Source: CAYVQU01 sp964453155 | GTDB lineage: Bacteria; Chloroflexota; Anaerolineae; Anaerolineales; UBA11858 | Reading direction: 5' to 3' | Assembly (NCBI GenBank): GCA_964453155.1 | Contig: CAYVQU010000050.1 | Span: 1-31,413 of the forward strand | Length of the DNA stretch: 31,413 bases | Shown: one piece after another, positions 7,086 to 13,123 of the stretch | Layout: each line of letters starts with the position of its first letter | Numbering within the stretch: position 1 is the stretch's first letter | Position numbers and translations under genes: made by a program | The notes under the pieces: model-generated | What the model saw: the letters and a program-made list of their open reading frames with translations, nothing else | What the model was told of the DNA's origin: nothing | The model's database searches: none

Positions 7086-7868
7086 ATGAAACTTGGCTTC
7101 GCCTCCCATCAGGTCAGTGACTATCAAGTAGCAACCCCGGTTTACGAAGGCCCGCTCGATTTATTACTGCAACTCATCGAGCGCGCCGAGTTGGATATTA
7201 CCCGGCTGGCTTTAGCTCAGGTCACAGACCAATATCTGGTCCATATGAAAGGTTTGGTGGAACAAGACCCGGAGGAAGTCTCTGCTTTTCTAGTGATTGC
7301 AGCCAAGTTATTACAGATTAAGTCAGAAGCCTTGCTCCCTCGGCAGCCCGTCCGCGAACCTGGCGAGGAAGACCCGGCAGAATCGCTGGCGCGCCAATTA
7401 TTAGCCTATAAAAAATACAAAGAAATTGCTGATCAACTCCAAGAGCGAGAAGTTGCTGGATTGCGAACCTATTTACGTCTGGCCGCGCCTCCGAAAATCG
7501 AGGCCCAGGTGGACTTGAGCGAATTCACTCTAGCCGACATCGTGACTGCCGCTCGCAACGCCTTTATCGAGGCCGACAATCGCCAGGAGTTGGGGACCGT
7601 AGTGGCACCGCCCCGAATCACGATTCGCGAAAAAATTGGGGTGATCGTCACTTCCTTACGGGGAAAGGGTACGACTTCGTTTCGTCAATTACTCGGGAAA
7701 AACGGCCGCAGTCGCCTGGAGGTGGTCGTCACCTTCCTGGCCATGCTGGAACTCGTCAAACGCCGCCTGGTCCGTGCCCAACAGGAAGCTTTGTTTGGCG
7801 ACATCCATCTGGAGGCCTCGGAGACCTGGGACGACGATCTCGATTTTGAGTTGGAGTTTGGGGAATGA
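7086..7868 (+). CDS. scpA: Segregation and condensation protein A
   Basis: ScpA is the kleisin subunit that bridges the SMC heads and, with ScpB, forms the bacterial condensin complex for chromosome segregation. The 260-residue protein begins with the family hallmark VYEGPLDLLLQLIERAELDI and continues with ITRLALAQVTDQYL and AAKLLQIKSEALLPR, the N-terminal SMC-neck-binding helices. The C-terminal winged helix, which binds the SMC cap, is at about 185-235. An acidic tail (DDDLDFELEFGE) ends the protein. An in-frame TTG at 7065 overlaps the -10 box, so the ATG at 7086 is preferred. scpB usually follows scpA, but here the next gene is unrelated, so the pair is split. Confidence 0.93.
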   Translation: MKLGFASHQVSDYQVATPVYEGPLDLLLQLIERAELDITRLALAQVTDQYLVHMKGLVEQDPEEVSAFLVIAAKLLQIKSEALLPRQPVREPGEEDPAESLARQLLAYKKYKEIADQLQEREVAGLRTYLRLAAPPKIEAQVDLSEFTLADIVTAARNAFIEADNRQELGTVVAPPRITIREKIGVIVTSLRGKGTTSFRQLLGKNGRSRLEVVVTFLAMLELVKRRLVRAQQEALFGDIHLEASETWDDDLDFELEFGE

Positions 7869-7869
7869 G

Positions 7870-7993
7870 GGTTGAGCGGTGGGTGAGATTGATTAAATCG
7901 GGTTGGTTTACCGCTCAACCTTGGCAAATGCCAAAAGCGGGCATTTGCACAGATTTGGGTTGAATTTTTTGTGGTTATGGACACATCTGCTTA
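7870..7993 (+). repeat. Two-hairpin intergenic element, copy 3 (divergent)
   Basis: The outer arms GGTTGAGCGG (7870-7879) and CCGCTCAACC (7911-7920) are perfectly complementary, with GATT/AATC pairing in the loop. A second hairpin pairs GCAAATGCC with GGCATTTGC (7922-7948). The tail ends TCTGCTTA like the other copies, but the usual second arm pair is not clear. It begins one base after the scpA stop codon. Confidence 0.55.
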
Positions 7994-8036
7994 GAATTCC
8001 GCTCAACCTTGGCAAATGCCAAAAACGGGCATTTGC
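7911..8036 (+). repeat. 38-bp direct repeat pair (7911-7948 and 7999-8036)
   Basis: The two 38-base copies differ at one position and each contains the hairpin GCAAATGCC/GGCATTTGC. The second copy repeats the 3' arm of the element at 7870 plus its hairpin, as if part of that element had been duplicated. Both lie in the scpA to lipoprotein gap. Confidence 0.85.
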
Positions 8037-8079
8037 GCGGTTTTGTGATTAGGGTTATTTCTGCATTAAAGGGAAAATT

Positions 8080-8916
8080 ATGCTTCGAAAAATAATGGTG
8101 ATTGTGGCCATATTCTTTCTCTCGGCTTGTGGAACCACACGGGTATCAACTGAACCGTTGGCAATCCCAGCAGCCGGACTCGGGTACACCTTCACGCGGG
8201 AAACCGATAATATGATGATGGTCTATGTTCCGGCGGGCACCTTCAATATGGGGCGCGATGCAAACTATACCGGAGCGACCGGGAACGTGGTTCCAATCCA
8301 TTCCGTTACACTCTCCGGCTATTGGATCGATATGTATCCGGTCACAAACTCACATTATGCCCAATGCGTAGCCGCAGGGATTTGCAGTAAACCCAGTGAG
8401 ATGGGGTCTTTTAAAAGAGAGACCTATTACGGTGATGATCAGTACAAGTTTTACCCAGTGGTTTTCATCAGCTGGAAAGATGCCGATATCTACTGCCGCT
8501 GGGCCGGCGTCAAACTACCCACCGAAGCGCAATGGGAATTCGCCGCCCGCGGGCCAAAAAACAACCTTTACCCGTGGGGAAATTATCAACCCCTCGAGAC
8601 GCAGACCAACTATGGGCAAAATATTGGCGATACTAGCCAGGTAAATGCCTATCCGGATGGCCGCAGTTGGGTTGGCGCATTCGATATGGCCGGCAATGTA
8701 TGGGAATATACCGGCGATTGGTATGACTCCTACCCGTCCGATCCGGCGCAAGATCCCACCGGACCTCGCACCGGAACTCGGCGCGTGGCGCGCGGTGGCT
8801 CTTTCAATGACAGCTATTACGCCATTATGTCTACCAGCCGCAATCGAATTGATCAGGATTTTGACAACCGGCCGTTGTTCGGTTTCCGGTGTGTCGTGGA
8901 AGCCCAAGACAAATAA
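8080..8916 (+). CDS. FGE-fold lipoprotein, probably non-catalytic
   Basis: This 278-residue protein begins with a lipoprotein signal peptide ending in LSAC (C17), so it should be anchored on the outer face of the cytoplasmic membrane. Residues 45-275 form a formylglycine-generating-enzyme (sulfatase-modifying factor) domain: VPAGTFNMG, YPVTNSHYAQC, FPVVFISWKDADIYCRWAG-like, LPTEAQWEFAARG, FDMAGNVWEYTGDWY, RVARGGSFND and GFRCVVE. In true FGEs the GGS segment is followed by two catalytic cysteines (GGSYxC...SYC). Here that stretch reads GGSFNDSYYAIMSTS, so both are missing. It is therefore probably a binding or structural protein rather than a sulfatase activator, and no sulfatase gene is nearby. 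The ribosome-binding site is weak (AAGGG). Confidence 0.87.
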   Translation: MLRKIMVIVAIFFLSACGTTRVSTEPLAIPAAGLGYTFTRETDNMMMVYVPAGTFNMGRDANYTGATGNVVPIHSVTLSGYWIDMYPVTNSHYAQCVAAGICSKPSEMGSFKRETYYGDDQYKFYPVVFISWKDADIYCRWAGVKLPTEAQWEFAARGPKNNLYPWGNYQPLETQTNYGQNIGDTSQVNAYPDGRSWVGAFDMAGNVWEYTGDWYDSYPSDPAQDPTGPRTGTRRVARGGSFNDSYYAIMSTSRNRIDQDFDNRPLFGFRCVVEAQDK

Positions 8917-8921
8917 AATCC

Positions 8922-9010
8922 ACGTCATCGCGAGCCGACACTTTTTTGGCGACGCGATCTCCTGGGCGGAGAGGGGATTGCTTCGGCGATAGTGCTGCCT
9001 CGCAATGACA
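8922..9010. repeat. REP-like palindrome upstream of the GIY-YIG gene
   Basis: The element starts CGTCATCGCGAG and ends CTCGCAATGACAG, with internal segments such as GATTGCTTCGGCGA. This is the CGTCATTGCGAG...AGATTGCTTCG...CGCAATGACG type of dispersed palindrome, also seen at 9318-9455 and 27109-27187. It ends eight bases before the GIY-YIG start codon. Confidence 0.8.
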
Positions 9011-9017
9011 GAAAAGA

Positions 9018-9287
9018 ATGATGAATCAAAAGCAATATTTTGTTTACATCATGACCAACCGAAATAGCACGTTGCTATATACAGGTGTGACCAATAATCT
9101 GGCTCGAAGGGTTCTTCAGCATAGGTCCGGAAAAGGTGGAAGATTCACCAGCAAGTACAACATCATGAAATTAGTTTATTTTGAAAGCACTTCCAGTATT
9201 GAATCTGCCATTTTGCGAGAAAAACAGATAAAAGCAGGTTCGCGAAAAAAGAAAATTAATTTAATCAATGAAAACAATCCCGATTAG
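9018..9287 (+). CDS. GIY-YIG nuclease domain protein, C-terminus cut by TAG
   Basis: This 89-residue protein is almost entirely a GIY-YIG domain of the small UvrC-N/YhbQ type. The two hallmark strands are YFVYIM (7-12) and LLYTGVT (19-25), followed by the catalytic arginine region NLARRVLQHR (27-36) and the metal-binding glutamate in AILREKQIK (E69). The frame ends NNPD-TAG. If TAG were TGG it would continue DDLFDKLFG to a TAA at 9315-9317, matching the NPxWxDL ending common in this family. The last nine or so residues have thus probably been lost by a nonsense change. The gene lies precisely between two REP-like palindromes. Its cellular substrate is unknown. Confidence 0.85.
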   Translation: MMNQKQYFVYIMTNRNSTLLYTGVTNNLARRVLQHRSGKGGRFTSKYNIMKLVYFESTSSIESAILREKQIKAGSRKKKINLINENNPD

Positions 9288-9317
9288 GATGACTTATTTG
9301 ATAAATTGTTTGGTTAA

Positions 9318-9455
9318 TATCATTGCGAACGCAGCACTTCAACTTACTCAGTATAAACTCCGCGGAGTGCGGCAATCTCCTGCATATGTGAGAAATCGCT
9401 TATGCACCAAAAACGCGCGGAGATTGCTTCACCCCCTTTGGGGGTTCGCAATGAC
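9318..9455. repeat. REP-like palindrome downstream of the GIY-YIG gene
   Basis: The outer arms CATTGCGAAC (9321) and GTTCGCAATGAC (ending 9455) are complementary. Inside are GGCAATCTCC and GGAGATTGCTTC, plus a small hairpin ACCCCCTTTGGGGGT. It starts directly after the TAA that would end the full-length GIY-YIG frame, and finishes 23 bases before the exonuclease ATG. Confidence 0.8.
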
Positions 9456-9478
9456 AAGAAAAAGAGGATTATTAAATT

Positions 9479-10051
9479 ATGAATCTATCCGCCCGGCGGG
9501 AAGCAATTGAACGTGCACAAGAATTTTTGACCCGTAAACCGATCTATCTAGACACCGAAACCACCGGAACGGGGCCGAACGACAATATTCTCGAAATTGC
9601 GATCATCAATCACGATGGGACGGTGCTGATCGACACGTTGGTCAAACCCGTGGGTAAGATCGATCCAGGCGCCCAACGGGTTCACGGCATCAGTGCGGAA
9701 ATGGTTGCCGCGGCGCCTCGGTGGGGTGAAGTCTGGGATGAGATTGAAGCTGTTTTGGAAGGGCGCCTGTTAGGTATTTACAATGCCGATTTCGACTTAA
9801 GGCTGATACAACAATCCCATGCCCGCAACTGGCTCCAGTGGCGCCAGCCAGAAGGATTGGAAATCTTCTGTATTATGAAGCTGTATGCTCAATTTTATGG
9901 GCAGTGGAATTCGCGGCGCGGGAATTACCGATGGCAATCCCTTGATAATGCCCAGCAGCAGTGTGGTTTGACCCTCGCGAATACCCACCGGGCCAAGGAT
10001 GACACTTTGCTGACCCGCGCTCTGCTCGAGTATATGGCAGCCCAGAATTAA
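9479..10051 (+). CDS. DnaQ-like (DEDDh) 3'-5' exonuclease
   Basis: The 190-residue protein is a single exonuclease domain of the DnaQ/RNase T superfamily, which removes nucleotides from the 3' end of DNA or RNA with two metal ions. The five DEDDh residues are visible: D25 and E27 in YLDTETTG, D104 in YNADFDLRL, and H170 and D174 in NTHRAKDDTLL, together with RVHGIS (68-72) of the ExoII region. There is no polymerase or helicase domain, so it may be a stand-alone proofreading-like or nucleic-acid trimming enzyme. AGAGG lies about ten bases before the ATG. It is monocistronic and ends at a strong terminator. Confidence 0.9.
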   Translation: MNLSARREAIERAQEFLTRKPIYLDTETTGTGPNDNILEIAIINHDGTVLIDTLVKPVGKIDPGAQRVHGISAEMVAAAPRWGEVWDEIEAVLEGRLLGIYNADFDLRLIQQSHARNWLQWRQPEGLEIFCIMKLYAQFYGQWNSRRGNYRWQSLDNAQQQCGLTLANTHRAKDDTLLTRALLEYMAAQN

Positions 10052-10070
10052 GTTACAAGACTCTAGAATC

Positions 10071-10104
10071 AAAAAGCGATGCCCAGCTGGGCATCGCTTT
10101 TTAT
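10071..10104. terminator. Bidirectional terminator between exonuclease and Tad operon
   Basis: AAAAAGCGATGCCC and GGGCATCGCTTTTT form a 14-bp perfect stem around a four-base loop, with T-runs on both strands. It serves the plus-strand exonuclease gene and the convergent minus-strand TadG-like gene. Confidence 0.92.
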
Positions 10105-10124
10105 GTTAATTTCCAAATTGGGCG

Positions 10125-11336
10125 CTATTCAATCAAATCAATCGTGCGGGTGACTGACATATCCACCCACTTATCACAATCCGCGATTTCAACCGAGTTA
10201 CCATTGAATTTCACCTGGGCTGCCCAAACACACCCTTCAATGGCCATACCAGCATTACCAGAAAATTGAGCCTGACCATAAGGAGAATAAACGATACCAC
10301 CCCAACTGTGACGGTTGCCATTGTAGTTGATGGCATCATCCGTACAGCCTTTGCCTTGTGCAAAAACCAAAATGTTATTCACATAAGGATGAAACCATTT
10401 TGAGTTGGAGCCCTGTCCAGAAAAATTAACCTTCCCATCTGTACTACCGACGACAAATGTACAGGCATAACAGCCAAGGTTATTTCCGCTCATATTGATT
10501 TCATTCTCAGCGTAATAAATGCCGTCGGGGATCCATTGATTCGCGCTACTCCATTCATGTTTATCATTAGAGTAAAAATATTTACCCTGCGCAGCCGCGG
10601 CTGCAGCGTACAGTCCTCCTGGTTTGTAATTATCAATATCGAAAGCCGGATTCGATAAAGGCCACTCATGTTCGGTATCGTTATCCGAGGGACCGGAAGC
10701 AAACCAGTTAGGGCTTTCAATTTGTTCTGCCGAACCCGCATAGGTCGAATCTCCAAAAGTATTGGCATTTCCGCTTAACTTCCAGTTACCGTTACTATGC
10801 ACAGGACCAAGGAGTTCATTAGCATTCCCGGAAACAAATATGGGCGATTCGCCGCAGTTGGGATCGCCACCGTAGGCCGCATAAGGTTCTGGGGGATATC
10901 CTTCCGCAATACCACCCCCCGTTATACTGCAGAATGATACTGAGCGTCCCGCGGCGGTCATAGCGCCATCGTAAACAATCCCAATAAACGTTTTAGCGAC
11001 ATCCGTATCGATTATCACTTCAACATAATCATCATCACCAGAGAATGTCCCGGAGGTGGGAGGATGATTGACGGTTACGGTGTTAAACACCCCATCATTG
11101 TTATAGCCATTTTGAGCCGCGATGGTTAAGCCGGTGGTGACAATATTCGTTTCATCATTACAGATTGCCAGGGCGGCTCCCAACGAGGCGTTATCGGCTG
11201 CGTTTTGCACATTTCGGCGTTCAACAAATAAACGCCCGCCATCCACTGCCAAACCAGCAAAGGCCATCACCCCGATAATGGCAAAGACCAAGAGTACGAT
11301 GGCCTGACCACTTTCAGATTTCTTTATTTTTAGCAT
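10125..11336 (-). CDS. TadG-like protein with C-terminal repeat domain
   Basis: The first 55 of 403 residues match the TadE/G-like N-terminal segment: a short basic start, SESGQAIVLLVFAIIGVMAFAGLAVDGGRLFVERRNVQNAADNASLGAALA, giving one membrane helix followed by the AVDGGR...QNAADNAALA signature of TadG. The remainder is extracellular. From about 165 it has repeated short motifs (FVSGNANELLGPVHSNGNWKLSGNANTF, INMSGNNLG, VNFSGQGSN, AQFSGNAGM, VKFNGNSVE) that suggest a beta-helix or beta-solenoid. Eight or more cysteines could form disulfides. It is the last gene of a four-gene operon with two TadE proteins. Genes for the Tad ATPase and prepilin peptidase are not in the window. Its role in a Flp-type pilus is therefore inferred. 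Confidence 0.85.
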   Translation of the reverse strand: MLKIKKSESGQAIVLLVFAIIGVMAFAGLAVDGGRLFVERRNVQNAADNASLGAALAICNDETNIVTTGLTIAAQNGYNNDGVFNTVTVNHPPTSGTFSGDDDYVEVIIDTDVAKTFIGIVYDGAMTAAGRSVSFCSITGGGIAEGYPPEPYAAYGGDPNCGESPIFVSGNANELLGPVHSNGNWKLSGNANTFGDSTYAGSAEQIESPNWFASGPSDNDTEHEWPLSNPAFDIDNYKPGGLYAAAAAAQGKYFYSNDKHEWSSANQWIPDGIYYAENEINMSGNNLGCYACTFVVGSTDGKVNFSGQGSNSKWFHPYVNNILVFAQGKGCTDDAINYNGNRHSWGGIVYSPYGQAQFSGNAGMAIEGCVWAAQVKFNGNSVEIADCDKWVDMSVTRTIDLIE

Positions 11337-11355
11337 AATTTACCTCTAAATTGAG

Positions 11356-11820
11356 TTAGCATTCTGGCCGCATAATTGTCGTGGTGTAATCACCAACGAT
11401 GGGAATTGTTTGAGTGCCAATTATCGTCCCCAAAAAAGGCATTGTGAGCGGAAAATTATAAGCCACTATTACTTGAAGCGAATTCCCGGCCACCGCGTAG
11501 GTTCCACTGCAGGAGGTGCCCGATAAGTTGATTGTGACGGTGACATTGCCCGTATCTGTCAGATCAACCGGTTGGGTGGACGAGTTACGGGTGCGACTTT
11601 CAATTCCATTGGCATCTGCGGGGAACAAGGCCCCGAAAATTGCACCTTCTTCAGCCGCCTCACGCAGCTCGATCCAGGTAAAAAAGGCACGCCCAAAATC
11701 TGCCACACCAGCCAATAAGATTAGCAAAAAAGTGATGCTAAGGGCTAATTCGACCAGACTCTGACCATGCTGATGAGACTTATCATTTTGGAGCCGGGAG
11801 TTTTCATTTTTTTTTCGCAT
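11356..11820 (-). CDS. TadE-like pseudopilin
   Basis: This 154-residue protein begins MRKKNENSRL and has the TadE segment HGQSLVELALSITFLLILLAGVADFGRAFFTWIELREAAEEGAIFG (about 18-63): a prepilin-like cleavage region with the +5 glutamate, one membrane helix, then the REAAxEGA motif. The rest is a small beta-rich outer domain with a Cys pair (SGTSCSGTY and RPEC). A longer frame reaches 11937, but its first 39 codons overlap the upstream gene and lack family similarity; the ATG at 11820 follows TGGAAAA and fits the domain. It is third in the operon, 16 bases after the beta-helix gene and 19 before the TadG-like gene. Confidence 0.88.
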   Translation of the reverse strand: MRKKNENSRLQNDKSHQHGQSLVELALSITFLLILLAGVADFGRAFFTWIELREAAEEGAIFGALFPADANGIESRTRNSSTQPVDLTDTGNVTVTINLSGTSCSGTYAVAGNSLQVIVAYNFPLTMPFLGTIIGTQTIPIVGDYTTTIMRPEC

Positions 11821-11836
11821 ATTCGTTTTCCACAAT

Positions 11837-13120
11837 TTACCGGAGAACCAAAGGTAAATAGATATGTGAGTACCCGGGCAAAGTTGCCGATTCAAAGGCC
11901 CCGATGTCACAAACGGCATAACCGTCCCCATTGCCATCCAGGGGCCGACTTTCAGAGCGTTGATCTACGGCCTGACAAGTAGCCGCTTCGCCAGCCTCAA
12001 GCGCCGGACTGCCGACCTGCAAGGCATAAGTTTGGGTTGGGCCGCCATTATCTGCCAGGGATTCTAATTTTGGATCAGAACTTGATTTATCAGTCCCATC
12101 AGCTAGACCACAGGTCGTACCGCTGTCAATGTTATGACCCAAGGAAGTCAAAGAATTCCCATCGCAGTTCCACTCGGTGTTATTTGCCAAAATCGTATTA
12201 TTGATTTTGAGTGAAGTCCCATTATGACTAATCCCCGATTGATTGTCCGCGATGGTGACATTATTTAAATCCAAAGAACCAGCGTTATACATGGCACCGC
12301 CATCGCTGGAGGCATTATCGGAAAACGTGGCATTTTTGATAATGGCCGTACCATTGGTATCTAACCCACCCCCGCTCCCTTCGGCCGTGGTAGCCGTATT
12401 GCTATAGATCAGACTTTTTCGAATTTCAATGGTAACCCCACTGGTGGAGTATATGGCGCCCCCATGATCGGCGGTATTAAATTGAAACAAAGAGTTACTA
12501 ATCGTCAAGCTGCCCAGACTATCGATCGCACCCCCATAGCTCTCTTGTTCAGTATCACCTAAGGCCTGATTATTCTCCAACACGCAATTGGATAAATTTA
12601 AGGTTCCCCCCGCATTAAGAATGCCACCCCCACCATCGTCCCCCCCGCTCCCCTCACCCGCAGGCGCTTGCCCGTTGCGAATGGTGATATTTTGGAGGGT
12701 AACGCTGCTCCCCGAGGCCACATGAAAGACCCGATCCAATTGATCACCATCAATAATGGTGGTATCTGCACCGGCTCCCGAAATAATCAAGTTGGTGTTG
12801 ATATCTAAATCGCCGGTGGCCGCAATATCTTCTCCGGTACCCGCGATTGTCAGGGTATACACCCCGGCAGGGAGGTTGATCGTATGACTCGTCGATCCCA
12901 GTTGATTGGCCTCCTGAATTGCGGCCCTTAAAGTACAGACACCACCCACAGTATTACAAGTACCATTCCCAATATCAGCATCAACGGCATCGGTAAAACT
13001 ATCCACATCAAAGGTTGCTTCCGGCGCGGCAGATGCCCCAGTCGCACCAGAGATGACGATGACAGACAAGGCGATAAAAGCGTGGGCTAACCCGAAAATG
13101 AGTGTTTTTCTACGATTCAT
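11837..13120 (-). CDS. Secreted beta-helix protein with CSLREA-type N-terminus
   Basis: This 427-residue protein starts with a signal peptide (about 1-32, ending ASAAPEA). A CSLREA-type segment follows, with VCTLRAAIQEAN at 61-72. Residues 80-340 form a right-handed parallel beta-helix with repeated motifs such as GGAIDSLGSLTISNSLF, GGAIYSTSGVTIEIRKSLI, GGGLDTNGTAIIKNATF and GGAMYNAGSLDLNNVTI, as in polymorphic outer-membrane-type and pectate-lyase-like folds. A 'choice-of-anchor' region (NGGPTQTYAL...SPALEAG...DIGAFES) ends in HIYLPLVLR, a C-terminal tail of the kind often seen on secreted Chloroflexota proteins. No catalytic residues were recognised, so adhesion or surface decoration is more likely than lyase activity. 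It sits between two TadE genes in one operon. Confidence 0.85.
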   Translation of the reverse strand: MNRRKTLIFGLAHAFIALSVIVISGATGASAAPEATFDVDSFTDAVDADIGNGTCNTVGGVCTLRAAIQEANQLGSTSHTINLPAGVYTLTIAGTGEDIAATGDLDINTNLIISGAGADTTIIDGDQLDRVFHVASGSSVTLQNITIRNGQAPAGEGSGGDDGGGGILNAGGTLNLSNCVLENNQALGDTEQESYGGAIDSLGSLTISNSLFQFNTADHGGAIYSTSGVTIEIRKSLIYSNTATTAEGSGGGLDTNGTAIIKNATFSDNASSDGGAMYNAGSLDLNNVTIADNQSGISHNGTSLKINNTILANNTEWNCDGNSLTSLGHNIDSGTTCGLADGTDKSSSDPKLESLADNGGPTQTYALQVGSPALEAGEAATCQAVDQRSESRPLDGNGDGYAVCDIGAFESATLPGYSHIYLPLVLR

Positions 13121-13123
13121 GGT

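Noticed and set aside
7911..8036. Possible two-repeat CRISPR array
   Set aside because: There are only two 38-base copies, the repeat is part of a larger hairpin element, and there are no cas genes nearby.
9268..9510. 80-codon open frame across the GIY-YIG 3' end
   Set aside because: It runs through the REP-like palindrome and into the exonuclease start, and encodes repeat sequence only.
11821..11937. N-terminal extension of the second TadE gene
   Set aside because: The extra 39 residues overlap the end of the beta-helix gene in another frame and do not resemble TadE; the ATG at 11820 fits the prepilin-like start.
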